Positions 44,948-56,101 of a stretch of DNA of 64,000 nt are shown here, one piece after another. The notes beneath the pieces are model-generated. The model saw only the letters and a program-made list of their open reading frames with translations, was not told where the DNA came from and ran no database searches. How positions within the stretch are numbered: the first letter of the stretch is position 1; each line of letters begins with the position of its first letter. A program made the position numbers and the translations under genes. Where the stretch lies: assembly GCF_903166545.1 (NCBI RefSeq), contig NZ_CAESCH010000001.1, positions 1,740,001 through 1,804,000 on the forward strand, written 5' to 3'. This stretch comes from Metabacillus schmidteae. GTDB lineage: Bacteria > Bacillota > Bacilli > Bacillales > Bacillaceae.

Positions 44948-45835
44948 ATGCAAACGAATACAGAAATCAATACAACTACTAAGCGCTTTGAAATACCGAA
45001 AGCAAGAAAGCCGAAGTGGTGGATTTATCACATCCTTGTTGGAGGGTTTGCTATTCTTATGCTCTACCCTGTTATATGGCTGTTGATGAGTTCCTTTAAG
45101 CCAAGTGATTCAATCTTCGTGACGGCACAATCGCTCATTCCAGATCCGTTTATTCTATCAAATTATGCTCAAGGGTGGGAAGGAATTGGCGGGAACACAT
45201 TCGCTGTTTTTATTAAGAACACGGTATTTCTTGTTATCGTAACGATGATAGGTCAAGTCATTTCTTCAGCTGTAATTGCTTTCGGATTTGCGAGGATGAG
45301 TTTCTTCGGAAAAGGCTTTTGGTTTGCCATTATGATGGTTACACTTATGCTGCCAAATGAGGTTGTTATGATACCTCAGTACATTATCTTTTCAAAATTA
45401 GGTTGGCTTGACTCCATTAAACCGATTGCCATTCCGGCATATTTTGGTCACCCGTTCTTCATCTTCCTTTTGGTTCAGTTTATTCGAACAATACCAAGAG
45501 AATTAGATGAAGCAGCAACAATAGATGGATGTGGAACATTTAAGATTTTCTATAAGATTATTTTACCATTAATTAGACCGGCGTTAGCTACTGTATCGAT
45601 CTTTTCATTTTACTGGACATGGGATAACTTACTAGGACCAGTACTCTACTTAAATAGTCCAGATAAGTACACAGTATCTATGGCATTAAATATGTTCTTA
45701 AGTAATGAAACAGTTTCAAACTGGGGTGCCATGTTTGCGATGTCGATCGTGTCTTTAATCCCTGTATTTGTTATCTTCTTCTTATTCCAACGACATGTAG
45801 TTGAAGGAATTAGTACAAGTGGATTAAAGGGTTAA
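44948..45835 (+). CDS. ABC sugar transporter permease (MalG-type)
   Basis: This 295-residue permease has six helices. The EAA loop is [20 protein letters not shown] (about residues 190-209) and the protein ends with the typical [18 protein letters not shown]. The start codon lies two bases after the preceding stop (GGAGGGAAATAAGA before it), so expression is coupled. The end of the gene lies inside a hairpin terminator. Confidence 0.88.
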   Translation: MQTNTEINTTTKRFEIPKARKPKWWIYHILVGGFAILMLYPVIWLLMSSFKPSDSIFVTAQSLIPDPFILSNYAQGWEGIGGNTFAVFIKNTVFLVIVTMIGQVISSAVIAFGFARMSFFGKGFWFAIMMVTLMLPNEVVMIPQYIIFSKLGWLDSIKPIAIPAYFGHPFFIFLLVQFIRTIPRELDEAATIDGCGTFKIFYKIILPLIRPALATVSIFSFYWTWDNLLGPVLYLNSPDKYTVSMALNMFLSNETVSNWGAMFAMSIVSLIPVFVIFFLFQRHVVEGISTSGLKG

Positions 45836-45859
45836 GCTGTCTAAGCCTAACCCTTTAAT
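45823..45859 (+). terminator. Hairpin overlapping the end of the permease gene
   Basis: ATTAAAGGGTTA pairs with TAACCCTTTAAT (12 bp). The stop codon is in its 5' arm. Confidence 0.65.
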
Positions 45860-45902
45860 TGATAGTTTAAAGAAATTATTAAAAAAGGAATGGTGCAGAG
45901 CG

Positions 45903-46535
45903 ATGGAAACACATGGAATGATGAGTAGCGTAAACAACATACTGGAATGGATTTCACGATTAGCACTTTTAAATATATTGTGGATCGGTTTTTCCTTGCT
46001 GGGTTTCGTTGTCCTTGGTTTTTATCCCGCAACAGTTGCCATGTTTGCCGTTGTGAGAAGATGGGCAATGGGTGATTTAGAGGCACCGGTGTTTTCACTT
46101 TTTTGGGGCTCTTATAAAAAAGAGTTTTTGAAAAGCAATATGTTTGGAGCGGTTCTATCGGTGGTAGGTATTATCCTATTTATCGATTTTCAATTTCTTA
46201 AACAAGCTTCTCCAATGGTTCAAAACTTGATGAACGTTCCTTTTTTAATCATTTCCCTTATTTTTGTTTGTTCTTTACTTTATATGTTTCCAATGTATGT
46301 TCACTATAACATGAAGGTTTTTGATGTCCTAAAAAATTCATTTTTTGTGATGATTATGAATCCATTCAAAACATTTATCATGCTTATTAGTAGTGTTGGG
46401 TTAGTTATTTTGCTTTCGTTTGCTCCACCACTCATGATTGTTTGCAGCGGAAATGTATTAGCATTGGTTATGTCTAAGCCGGCAATGAATGCTTTTAATA
46501 GTATTAACCATAAAAATGAGACAGTCCATCAATGA
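45903..46535 (+). CDS. yesL: YesL family (DUF624) membrane protein
   Basis: This 210-residue integral membrane protein has about five helices. The family features are visible: an N-terminal helix with NILWIGFSLLGFVVLGFYPA and a following RRWAMGDLEAPVFSLFWGSYKKEF segment (about residues 58-80). YesL proteins are almost always encoded beside YesMN-type systems and sugar ABC transporters, but their function is unknown. The ATG follows GGAATGGTGCAGAG. It is the last gene before a hairpin and the second binding-protein promoter. Confidence 0.8.
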   Translation: METHGMMSSVNNILEWISRLALLNILWIGFSLLGFVVLGFYPATVAMFAVVRRWAMGDLEAPVFSLFWGSYKKEFLKSNMFGAVLSVVGIILFIDFQFLKQASPMVQNLMNVPFLIISLIFVCSLLYMFPMYVHYNMKVFDVLKNSFFVMIMNPFKTFIMLISSVGLVILLSFAPPLMIVCSGNVLALVMSKPAMNAFNSINHKNETVHQ

Positions 46536-46577
46536 AGAATAAGATTTAGCTAGATAGATTGAACGTAAATGCTTACA

Positions 46578-46619
46578 ATTGAAATGATGAAGAAACCACT
46601 GTTTTTTCATCATTTCAAT
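46578..46619 (+). terminator. Hairpin after yesL
   Basis: ATTGAAATGATGAA pairs with TTCATCATTTCAAT (14 bp). The 3' arm contains the first half-site of a candidate YesN box. Confidence 0.65.
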
Positions 46620-46628
46620 CTGTATTTT
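46599..46628 (+). promoter_or_regulatory. Candidate YesN box before the second binding protein
   Basis: CTGTTTTTT at 46599 and CTGTATTTT at 46620 have a 21-bp period. The first half-site is inside the preceding terminator hairpin. Confidence 0.55.
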
Positions 46629-46671
46629 TCATTAAAAACTCTACGGAATCCTACTAAACTATAACTATACA

Positions 46672-46685
46672 TGTAAGCATTTACA
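46672..46685 (+). promoter_or_regulatory. cre-like palindrome before the second binding protein
   Basis: TGTAAGCATTTACA is a near-perfect palindrome with one change in the central CG. A partner site CGTAAATGCTTACA lies at 46564-46577. Confidence 0.4.
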
Positions 46686-46693
46686 AAGGATGA

Positions 46694-47989
<1,296 letters not shown>

Positions 47990-48006
47990 ATTGGAGGATG
48001 GAGAGA

Positions 48007-49041
48007 ATGCCAAAATTGCAGTTTGATGAGAGTGAAATGATCGAATTGATAGATAAAGTAGTAAAACGAACATTTGAGATGGATTTTAACTGGGACTGGC
48101 CAGGCGGAGTTGCCTTTTATGGGGTAGCGGCTGCTTATGAAGCTACAGAAAAGCAGGAATATATCGATCTATTAAAAGCATGGGTTGATGAAAGGCTTGA
48201 GGATGGTTTACCAAAGCTTTCAATTAATGGAGTATCTATTGGCCACACACTGATTACTCTATATAACGTAACAGAAGATGAAAAATATTTAAATGTTATT
48301 AAAGAAATGGCAAATTATCTTCAAAATGATGCAGCGCGATTTGCAGATGGTATTTTTCAGCATACGGTTAACTCTGTAAAAGATGTCTTCCCTGAACAGG
48401 CTTGGGTAGATACGATGATGATGGCTGGATTATTCCTAGTGAGAGTCGGGAAACTTTTAGATCGCGAAGACTATTTCAGGGACGGATTAAAGCAATACCA
48501 CGGTCATGAAGAATTTTTACAGGATCCTGTTACAAATCTCTATTACCACGGCTGGGATAATATCGCAAAAAATCATATGTCTTCCATCTATTGGGCGCGC
48601 GGAAATGGTTGGGCTGCTTTAACGATGGCGAAGGCTCTTGAATTAATTGAGGTTCAAGATCCGTCTTATATGGTTATTGATTGCTCTCTCCGTGATCAGC
48701 TCAGTGCCCTGGTAAGACTTCAAGGTGAAAGTGGTCTTTGGCATACGATCGTTGATGATCCAACCTCGTATGAAGAGATTTCCGGATCAGCTGCAATAGC
48801 AGCTGCACTTCTTAAAAGAGGTTCTTTATACAATAAAATCATTCAAAAATCCATTAATGGCATCGTAAATGAGATTGAAGAGGACGGTAAAGTATCTAAG
48901 GTATCTGCAGGAACAGCTGTTATGAACGATGCTGATGGCTACAAGGAAGTCCCTTATAAGCGAATTCAAGGATGGGGGCAGGGTTTAACTCTCGTTTTCT
49001 TAGCTGAATTAATAAAGAGTAATAGACAAGTGTATAATTAA
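48007..49041 (+). CDS. yesR: Unsaturated rhamnogalacturonyl hydrolase, GH105 (YesR/YteR-like)
   Basis: This 344-residue cytoplasmic enzyme has the alpha/alpha-barrel GH105 fold. FADGIFQHTVNSVKDVF and QAWVDTMMMAGLFL hold the conserved Asp, here Asp135, corresponding to the catalytic Asp of YteR; RGNGWAALTMAKAL is also typical. It removes the unsaturated galacturonic acid left by rhamnogalacturonan lyases, giving the 5-keto-4-deoxyuronate used by KduI. I chose the ATG at 48007, nine bases after GGAGG; an ATG at 47986 overlaps the upstream stop codon and has no ribosome site. The gene lies in the operon started by the second binding protein. Confidence 0.9.
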   Translation: MPKLQFDESEMIELIDKVVKRTFEMDFNWDWPGGVAFYGVAAAYEATEKQEYIDLLKAWVDERLEDGLPKLSINGVSIGHTLITLYNVTEDEKYLNVIKEMANYLQNDAARFADGIFQHTVNSVKDVFPEQAWVDTMMMAGLFLVRVGKLLDREDYFRDGLKQYHGHEEFLQDPVTNLYYHGWDNIAKNHMSSIYWARGNGWAALTMAKALELIEVQDPSYMVIDCSLRDQLSALVRLQGESGLWHTIVDDPTSYEEISGSAAIAAALLKRGSLYNKIIQKSINGIVNEIEEDGKVSKVSAGTAVMNDADGYKEVPYKRIQGWGQGLTLVFLAELIKSNRQVYN

Positions 49042-49069
49042 TGTTCTTTGTCTGAGCGGAGGAGATTAT

Positions 49070-49747
49070 ATGAAGGATTTATATACGATCTATTTAGCAG
49101 GAGATTCAACCGTTGCGAATTGCCCGAGTCATGAGGCACCTATGGCAGGATGGGGTCAAACCTTTCACGAATTTTTTTCTGAGAATGTTCTGATTATTAA
49201 TAAGGCAATGGGAGGAAGAAGCTCAAACAGCTTTATAGAAGAAGGAAGGCTTGAAGCTATTTTGAACGAAATTCAACCAAATGATTTTCTTTTTATTCAG
49301 TTTGGACATAATGATCAAAAATCATATGGAACAGAGCCTTACTCAACTTTTCAAACAAGCTTAACAGAATATATTGTAGGAGCCCGTGCTAAAGGAGCAG
49401 TTCCTATCTTAATCACTCCTGTTCACCGGAGAAGATTTAATGAAGAGGGAAAGCTTGAAAACTCACTAGGAGAATATCCAAATGCAATGAGGCAGCTAGC
49501 AGAAAAACTTGATGTTCCTCTCATTGATTTATGGGCTAAGACGAAGGAATTATATGAGGAATTAGGTATAGAGGGATCTAAGAAACTCTTTACCATCTTT
49601 AAACCAAACGAACAGCCGAATTATCCAAATGGAATTGAAGACAATACTCACTTTAGCGAACATGGAGCAAAAGAGGTAGGGAAATTGGTGATTGAGGAGA
49701 TGAGAGAGCTTCAATTACCTATCGCTGGATATGTTAATAGAGTGTAA
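49070..49747 (+). CDS. rhgT: Rhamnogalacturonan acetylesterase, SGNH hydrolase (RhgT/YesT-like)
   Basis: This 225-residue SGNH hydrolase has AGDSTVANC (Ser13), NKAMGGRSSNSF (Gly block), FGHNDQ (Asn block), and DNTHFSEHG (Asp/His near residue 200). It removes acetyl groups from galacturonic acid in rhamnogalacturonan fragments. It has no signal peptide and would act on imported material. The ATG follows CGGAGGAG. A terminator follows, partly separating it from the GH42 gene. Confidence 0.88.
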   Translation: MKDLYTIYLAGDSTVANCPSHEAPMAGWGQTFHEFFSENVLIINKAMGGRSSNSFIEEGRLEAILNEIQPNDFLFIQFGHNDQKSYGTEPYSTFQTSLTEYIVGARAKGAVPILITPVHRRRFNEEGKLENSLGEYPNAMRQLAEKLDVPLIDLWAKTKELYEELGIEGSKKLFTIFKPNEQPNYPNGIEDNTHFSEHGAKEVGKLVIEEMRELQLPIAGYVNRV

Positions 49748-49764
49748 GAGCTCTATTTTGTTAG

Positions 49765-49788
49765 AACCACGGTTTTTCGTGGTTTTTT
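49765..49788 (+). terminator. Terminator between rhgT and the GH42 gene
   Basis: AACCACG pairs with CGTGGTT and six T follow. The stem is short but the T run is good. Confidence 0.7.
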
Positions 49789-49833
49789 ATAGGATGAAGA
49801 TATAAGATCTTAATTTTGTAAAGGAGTCAACAA

Positions 49834-51870
49834 ATGGCAAAAAAACTATATCATGGAGCAGCGTATTATCCTGAATTGTGGAATGAGGAAACAATTGAAG
49901 AAGATCTTAATTTGATGATAGAAGCAGGTATTAATGTTGTGCGAATCGGGGAATTCGCCTGGTCCTCGATGGAAAAGGAAGAGGGAAACATTGATCTAAG
50001 CTTTTTTGTTAATATCATTGAAAGACTATACAATCATGGAATTGAGACGGTTATGTGTACGCCAACACCTACTCCACCAATTTGGTTAACACACAATCAT
50101 CCGGAAAGATTACATGTTGATGCAAAAGGAAACGTAATGAGCCATGGATCGAGGCAGCATATTTGTACGAACAATGCTTATTTTAGAAAAAGAGCAGCTA
50201 TCATTACCGGGGAAATAGCAAAAGCTGTAGGCCATTTACCTGGTGTGATTGGTTGGCAACTAGATAACGAGTTTAAATGCCATGTAAGTGAATGTATGTG
50301 TGAAACATGTAAAACATTGTGGCATAAATGGTTAGAAGGGCGGTATGGAACAATTGATACATTAAATAAATCTTGGGGAACTCATATTTGGAGTCAATAT
50401 TATCATTCCTTTGATCAGGTTCCACAGCCAATCTCAACTCCATTTCTTCATAACTCAAGTTTAAGTACAATGTATCAACTTTTTTCATATGAAAAAATTG
50501 CTGAATTTTCAGATGAGCAGGCAGCGATTGTCCGTCAATATTCGAAAGCACCAATTACACATAATAGCACAACCTTCTTTCATGTTGATAATGAAAGGTT
50601 ATACAAGCATCTCGATTTTGCATCATTTGATACGTATGCTGAGCGAAGTAATTTTGCCTCTTATTTATTTAATTGTGATTTATGGAGAAATTTTAAATCA
50701 GGTCAAGATTATTGGATTATGGAAACAAGCCCATCACATAGTGCATCACTTGAAAGTTATGCGGCTCCTCATCCAAATGGTTATTTAAAAGCAGAGGCTG
50801 TCGCTTCATATGCGTTAGGCGGGGAAGCGTTTTGTTATTGGTTGTGGAGACAGCAACGTACAGGCTGTGAACAGCCGCACGGGTCTGTTATTAGTGCTTG
50901 GGGAAAGCCGACTGTTGGTTTTGAAAATGTAAAAGAAGTAGAAGCTGCAAGGAAAGAGCTTGAATCAATCATTACATCAACTAGACCCTTACAAGCGGAG
51001 GTAGCGATCACGTATTCAGATAGAGCAAGAGCTTTTATGAAAACAGAGCCACATAAAGATTTAGATTATCGTTCTCTTATCATACCTTTTTACGAGAGAG
51101 TGCTCTCTGCAGGTTATCACCGTGATTTGCTTCCTGAGGGTGCGAATTTAAAAGGATACAAATTATTATTCACACCTTTTGTCCACTATGTGTCTAATGA
51201 TTATCTGCAACAAGCTACAAAATTTGTTGAAGAAGGCGGAATATGGATTGTTGGTCCACTTACTGGAGGAAGAACAGAACACCATACGATCCATACAGAT
51301 GCAGCGTTAGGAAAGCTTGAGCAATTAGCTGGAGTTGAAACACTTTATACGTATCCAATGGATGGAACTGAAACGTATGGTGAATTTAATGGAGTTAAAG
51401 CTCCGTTAAGTTTATGGAGTTCTGTTTTTCAACCTACGGCTGGAAGAGCAGTGGGTACAATATGGGGCGGTAACTCTGATGGAGAAGCTTTTATGACTGA
51501 GCACAGATACGGTAAAGGGAAAATTGTCATGCTTGGTTCACTTCCATCAGGAGAATCGGGAGACCTTTTACTAAAGAATCTTATTGATCATTATGCAAAA
51601 GAAGCAAATGTACAGCTTAAAACAGATGTCTCAAGAGGCACGATTGTAGCTCCGCGAATTGGAAACGGCGAAACTATTTGGGTGATTGTAAATATGGACG
51701 GAGCTGGCGGAACTGTGTCTATACCAGATAGTGGAATTGATAGTGTGACAGGCCAACAGCTTGAGGAGGGTCAATACGAAATTGGACCTTTTGAGCACAA
51801 GGTCATCACATTTCGAATGAAAGACGAGCAAACGACTGGGGCAGCTCAGGGAGAAGTGACAATAAGTTAA
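49834..51870 (+). CDS. yesZ: Beta-galactosidase, GH42 (YesZ-like)
   Basis: This 678-residue enzyme has the three GH42 domains: a TIM barrel (about 1-370), a trimerisation domain (about 375-590) and a small C-terminal beta domain. The acid/base is Glu146 in WQLDNEFKC and the nucleophile Glu297 in WIMETSPS. A four-Cys zinc site is visible (C106 region; CHVSECMCETC at about 149-159). It removes beta-galactose from rhamnogalacturonan-I side chains inside the cell. The ATG follows AAAGGAG. It closes the operon with a terminator. Confidence 0.92.
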   Translation: MAKKLYHGAAYYPELWNEETIEEDLNLMIEAGINVVRIGEFAWSSMEKEEGNIDLSFFVNIIERLYNHGIETVMCTPTPTPPIWLTHNHPERLHVDAKGNVMSHGSRQHICTNNAYFRKRAAIITGEIAKAVGHLPGVIGWQLDNEFKCHVSECMCETCKTLWHKWLEGRYGTIDTLNKSWGTHIWSQYYHSFDQVPQPISTPFLHNSSLSTMYQLFSYEKIAEFSDEQAAIVRQYSKAPITHNSTTFFHVDNERLYKHLDFASFDTYAERSNFASYLFNCDLWRNFKSGQDYWIMETSPSHSASLESYAAPHPNGYLKAEAVASYALGGEAFCYWLWRQQRTGCEQPHGSVISAWGKPTVGFENVKEVEAARKELESIITSTRPLQAEVAITYSDRARAFMKTEPHKDLDYRSLIIPFYERVLSAGYHRDLLPEGANLKGYKLLFTPFVHYVSNDYLQQATKFVEEGGIWIVGPLTGGRTEHHTIHTDAALGKLEQLAGVETLYTYPMDGTETYGEFNGVKAPLSLWSSVFQPTAGRAVGTIWGGNSDGEAFMTEHRYGKGKIVMLGSLPSGESGDLLLKNLIDHYAKEANVQLKTDVSRGTIVAPRIGNGETIWVIVNMDGAGGTVSIPDSGIDSVTGQQLEEGQYEIGPFEHKVITFRMKDEQTTGAAQGEVTIS

Positions 51871-51882
51871 ATCCAGATAATG

Positions 51883-51912
51883 AACCCCTGATAGAAGCTA
51901 CTATCAGGGGTT
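51883..51912 (+). terminator. Terminator after the GH42 gene
   Basis: AACCCCTGATAG pairs with its complement (12 bp, 6-base loop), then CTACTTTTTG. Confidence 0.8.
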
Positions 51913-52049
51913 CTACTTTTTGTAAGTTTAGTAGTAGGTACATAGCTGCTTGGAGCGATAAATCAACCACTGCTAGAAATATATCAACCATAAACAGAGA
52001 GGAATCCGCCATAATTATTAAAATACCTGCTAATGAAAAGTGAACTCCT

Positions 52050-52079
52050 CTGTTTTTTAAACGATAAAACCTGTTATCT
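52050..52079 (+). promoter_or_regulatory. Candidate YesN box before the first PL11 gene
   Basis: CTGTTTTTT at 52050 and a weaker CTGTTATCT at 52071 have a 21-bp period. Confidence 0.5.
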
Positions 52080-52142
52080 GCATGTTTTTCCAGACCTATA
52101 TATTTTAAACTATAAAAGATTTAATTTTATAACCTCCAAAAT

Positions 52143-52156
52143 TGTAAGGGTTTACA
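52143..52156 (+). promoter_or_regulatory. cre-like palindrome before the first PL11 gene
   Basis: TGTAAGGGTTTACA has palindromic arms TGTAA/TTACA with a changed centre. Confidence 0.35.
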
Positions 52157-52249
52157 TTTTTGGAGTACCAGGGGGTGGATTTTTCAAAAAGTGACATGAT
52201 GTAGATAGCTATCGGCATCAGGGGATTAAAAAATGGGAGGTAATAATTC

Positions 52250-55200
52250 GTGGGGAAGAGTTTAACGAAAAAGTTTTCTGTATTAACAAGTACGGTGATG
52301 TTAACATCGATGTTTAGTGGACTTGCACCATTAGCCACACCATCTGTTACAGCTGCAGAAACTGCGACAAATAACTTAAAATTTGATTTTGGATCTGCTG
52401 CAAGTCCTGTTGCAGAAGGGTATAACCAAGTAGCAAATACCTTGGTTTACAGTACTGAAAAGGGGTATGGATTCAGCTCTTCTGTTGATTTTCGTGATAG
52501 AGGTGAGCCTGATGCTTTGCTAAGGGATTTTGCCCTTGCTGGCGGGAAGGAATTTAAGGTGGATGTTCCCAACGGGGAATACACAGTTAGAATAAAAACC
52601 GGTGATCAAATTGCTTCAAATCGAACAAGCTTCTCGATAGAAGGGAAATCAAATGGGTCCATTTCCTCCAGTGCCGGAAAATTCGAAGAGGTTAAGGCGA
52701 ATACAGAGGTTACTGATGGACAACTCAATATTGCAATTGGAGAGAACGGGCGAATTAATTCATTAGAAATTATCCCGATGATTGCACCAGATGGCTTAGA
52801 GGCAGTGGATAAGAAGCTGGGTGCAGAATCAAGTGTTTCATTAAAATGGAACACGGTTGATGGTGCTAAAAGCTATAATATCTACCGCAAGCTAGAAGAA
52901 GAACAAACGGCAACAAAAATTGGAAGTACGGAAAATGGTGAATTCATAGATACGACTGCACAACTTGGGCTTACATACACATATACGGTGACACAAATTA
53001 ATGAAGAGGATGTTGAATCAACACCAAGTAATGAAGTAACTGTCAATGTATATGATGAAGAAGTCCAAGCTCCAAATGAACCATCAAATCTTGTCCTTTC
53101 GAAGGCAACCAATGATTCAGTTGAATTCAAATGGAAAGCAATAGAAGATGCAGTTATGTACTATATTTATCGTTCAAAATCAGAGGATGGATCTTATTCC
53201 TTGGTTGGTACATCAACAAAGCCAACATTTGTTGATTCTGTTGCTACGACAACAAATTTTTATTACAAAATACGTGCAGTAAATGTAGGGGGATTTTCAA
53301 AAATTTCTTCTCCTCTTAAAACACCAATTGCTAATACAATGGTTCGTCAAATGGAGGAGTTAGGCCGTGATCTTGTTGCCGTTAAGGTAGATGAAGGGGT
53401 TTTTATTAGCTGGCGCTTACTAGGTACTGATTCTGAGGATACTGCCTTTAACCTTTACCGTGACGGTAAAAAAGTAAATGATAAACCAATTACATCTAGT
53501 ACAAATTTTGTTGATTCAAAAGGAACAGTTAATGCTAAATATGAGGTTCGTGAAGTTATAGATGGAAAAGAACAACAAACAGCAGATAAAGCCAATGTAT
53601 TAAGCAATCAATACTTTGACATTCCTCTGCAAAAACCAGAAGGCGGAACAACCCCTGATGGTGTGGAATACACATACAATGCGAATGACGCAAGCATTGG
53701 TGATCTTGATGGAGATGGCGAATATGAAATTATTTTAAAATGGGATCCATCTAATTCGAAAGATAATTCAAAATCCGGATACACAGGTAACGTTTATATT
53801 GATGCATATAAATTAGATGGAACGCGTTTATGGAGATTGGATTTAGGTAAAAACATCCGAGCTGGCGCTCATTATACACAGTTCCTAGTATATGATTTTG
53901 ACGGAAACGGTAAATCTGAAATTGTGATGAAAACAGCAGATGGTACAAAGGATGGACAAGGTACAGTCATCGGAGATGCTGATGCTGATTACCGAAATTC
54001 AGGAGGTTACGTTTTAAGTGGACCTGAATATTTAACTGTATTTGAAGGTGCAACAGGTAAAGCGTTAACAACAACGGAATATGATCCAGCACGAGGCAAT
54101 GTTAGTGATTGGGGAGATGGTTATGGAAACCGGGTTGACCGCTTTCTTGCCGGAGTTGCGTATTTAGATGGAAAGACGCCAAGTATCATCATGGCTCGTG
54201 GTTATTACACAAGAGCTGTTTTAACAGCTTATAACTTTAAAAATGGAGAACTGACAAAACTTTGGAATTTTGATAGCAATACCTCCGGAAATGAAGCCTA
54301 CAGAGGACAGGGGAATCACAGCATGAGTATTGCAGACGTCGATTTTGATGGTAAGGACGAGATTATCTATGGCGCAGCAGCAATTGATCATGATGGAACA
54401 GGTTTGCATACGACAGGTTGGGGACATGGTGATGCTCAACATGTAAGTGATTTAGATCCAACGAGACCAGGATTGGAGATTTTTGGCGTACATGAAAACT
54501 CAAGTTCACCTTATGGATTATCGTTCCGTGATGGAGAAACTGGTGAAATCATCTGGGGTGTAAAAACAGGCAGGGATACAGGTAGAGGTGTATCAGCTGA
54601 TGTAGATCCCCGCTATCCAGGTGCAGAAGCTTGGGCAATTGGTGGAGCGTGGAATGATCGAACAGGCGGAATGTATTCAGCAAAAGGCGAAAAAATCAGT
54701 ACAAACATCCCAACATCAAACTTTGCAATTTGGTGGGATGGAGACTTACTTCGTGAATTGTTAGACCATGATTTTGATGAAACACAAGGCAGCCCAACAT
54801 ATGGTTTAGGTACAGCAAAAATTGATAAATGGAATCCTGAAACAAATAGTCTGGATAATTTAGTAACAGATTCTGAAGTAACATCAAATAACTGGACAAA
54901 AGGAAATCCTGCCCTTCAAGCTGATTTATTAGGAGACTGGAGAGAGGAAGCAATTTGGAGATTAAACGATAGCAGTGCATTGCGTGTTTATACAACAACT
55001 GCTGTGACAGAGCACCGTATCCCAACTCTCATGCATGATTCCCAATATAGGGTTGCTATCGCATGGCAGAATGTAGGATATAATCAACCTCCACATCCAA
55101 GTTACTTTTTAGGTCAGGACATGGAAAAACCACAGTTCCCGGCTATTCATACGGGGAAAGTCGAACGAGTTGGTGTTCAAGTTAACCCTGAAGTAATTAA

Positions 55201-55474
55201 TGTAAAAAGTAAGGGTGGGGAAAACTCTGTTACGATTAAAGTAGACTTCACATCCAATAATAAAGGAAATATTAAAGCCGTTAAACTACATGTAAATGGA
55301 AAAACCATTTTTGGAAATGTAAGTGGAAATAGTAAGAAGGCTACAATTAAAGTGAACCGTCAAGAAATTATAGCTGCATTAGACAACATAAAAGGTGAAG
55401 TTGAAGTATCTTTAACAGGTTACCTTGATTCAGGTGTAACCATAACTGGAAGTGACAGGCTGACCGTTAAGTAA
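52250..55474 (+). CDS. Secreted rhamnogalacturonan lyase, PL11 (YesW-like), multidomain
   Basis: This 1074-residue secreted enzyme starts at GTG (9 bases after GGGAGG) with a signal peptide ending near VTAAET (about residue 36). Domains in order are a malectin/CBM-like module (about 43-177, FDFGSAASPVAEGYN), two fibronectin-III modules (about 180-265 and 275-362), a PL11 beta-propeller lyase (about 364-970) with repeated calcium-binding DxDGDG-like loops (DLDGDGEYE, DFDGNGKSE, DVDFDGKDE), and a C-terminal Ig-like module (about 975-1074). It cleaves the rhamnose-galacturonate backbone outside the cell by beta-elimination. The added modules probably bind polysaccharide. It is a single-gene unit. 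Confidence 0.92.
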   Translation: MGKSLTKKFSVLTSTVMLTSMFSGLAPLATPSVTAAETATNNLKFDFGSAASPVAEGYNQVANTLVYSTEKGYGFSSSVDFRDRGEPDALLRDFALAGGKEFKVDVPNGEYTVRIKTGDQIASNRTSFSIEGKSNGSISSSAGKFEEVKANTEVTDGQLNIAIGENGRINSLEIIPMIAPDGLEAVDKKLGAESSVSLKWNTVDGAKSYNIYRKLEEEQTATKIGSTENGEFIDTTAQLGLTYTYTVTQINEEDVESTPSNEVTVNVYDEEVQAPNEPSNLVLSKATNDSVEFKWKAIEDAVMYYIYRSKSEDGSYSLVGTSTKPTFVDSVATTTNFYYKIRAVNVGGFSKISSPLKTPIANTMVRQMEELGRDLVAVKVDEGVFISWRLLGTDSEDTAFNLYRDGKKVNDKPITSSTNFVDSKGTVNAKYEVREVIDGKEQQTADKANVLSNQYFDIPLQKPEGGTTPDGVEYTYNANDASIGDLDGDGEYEIILKWDPSNSKDNSKSGYTGNVYIDAYKLDGTRLWRLDLGKNIRAGAHYTQFLVYDFDGNGKSEIVMKTADGTKDGQGTVIGDADADYRNSGGYVLSGPEYLTVFEGATGKALTTTEYDPARGNVSDWGDGYGNRVDRFLAGVAYLDGKTPSIIMARGYYTRAVLTAYNFKNGELTKLWNFDSNTSGNEAYRGQGNHSMSIADVDFDGKDEIIYGAAAIDHDGTGLHTTGWGHGDAQHVSDLDPTRPGLEIFGVHENSSSPYGLSFRDGETGEIIWGVKTGRDTGRGVSADVDPRYPGAEAWAIGGAWNDRTGGMYSAKGEKISTNIPTSNFAIWWDGDLLRELLDHDFDETQGSPTYGLGTAKIDKWNPETNSLDNLVTDSEVTSNNWTKGNPALQADLLGDWREEAIWRLNDSSALRVYTTTAVTEHRIPTLMHDSQYRVAIAWQNVGYNQPPHPSYFLGQDMEKPQFPAIHTGKVERVGVQVNPEVINVKSKGGENSVTIKVDFTSNNKGNIKAVKLHVNGKTIFGNVSGNSKKATIKVNRQEIIAALDNIKGEVEVSLTGYLDSGVTITGSDRLTVK

Positions 55475-55493
55475 ATTTAGCTGTTTAGAGAGA

Positions 55494-55990
55494 GGGTGAC
55501 TCAAAAGGTCGTTAAACGACGACTTTTTGAGCACCTTTTTTTCTTATTTGTTGAAAATTTCTATATGCTTTTCTAACTTTTTAATACTATGTTCAATCTG
55601 TTCCGAAGTAATCGGTGTTTCTTTCAGTTTTTCTTCTCGCTCCGCGGAAGGGGCGGACTTTTCCTCTTCATCAAGGATGTGCTCAATTTGTAAGCGAGTT
55701 GACGATATTTGTCATCTAAACTTCTTCGTATTTCTCAGTGGCTTTTCTTCAAACAAAAGTATATTGATTTGCATTTGGTTCTATTTTCGTCCCATCAAAA
55801 AAATAGTGTTCTAGCTTTACTAATCCTTTTTCACGCAGTAACTCTACAATTGAAAAGAAGACTTGGTAGATAAATGGTTTTGAGGGATGAGAATTTCAAG
55901 GTCTAATGGAAGAACTAACTGATTCATGTTATAATTAACGGAAGAGATATGTTCATATTTCATAAAAAGTCGTTCCTTTCTTGGCTAATT
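55494..55990 (-). pseudogene. Decayed IS1182-family element with a deleted, frameshifted transposase
   Basis: On the minus strand a start at 55927 reads MNQLVLPLDLEILIP, like the intact transposase at 7846. After a large internal deletion and a frameshift it continues ELLREKGLVKLEHYFFDGTK (about 55840-55785), matching the catalytic D138 region, then KPNAN-like sequence and a lysine-rich stretch, with stops. The last two-thirds are missing. The left end (55494-55536) is the hairpin GGGTGACTCAAAAGGTCG with its complement, the usual tip of this IS type. The sequence upstream of the start also resembles the upstream part of the intact element. The right end is not recognisable. Confidence 0.75.
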
Positions 55991-56101
55991 TGGTGTGGTA
56001 ACTAAATTATACAAAATGGGACGATTTTTTTGTTGTTTAATTATTCTTAAAAAAGACTGTTTCCGTAGGAGTGTTGCTTCTATGAATACAATTTTAGTTC
56101 G

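Larger units (their letters stand above)
51871..52249. other. Intergenic region before the first PL11 gene
   Basis: This 379-base region has a strong terminator (51883-51912), a candidate YesN box (52050-52079), a cre-like palindrome (52143-52156) and the ribosome site of the PL11 gene. I see nothing else. Confidence 0.7.

Noticed and set aside
55527..55814. 95-codon plus-strand frame in the gap between PL11 genes
   Set aside because: The minus strand here encodes recognisable transposase fragments; the plus frame is Ser/Phe/Cys-rich and is the complement of that remnant.
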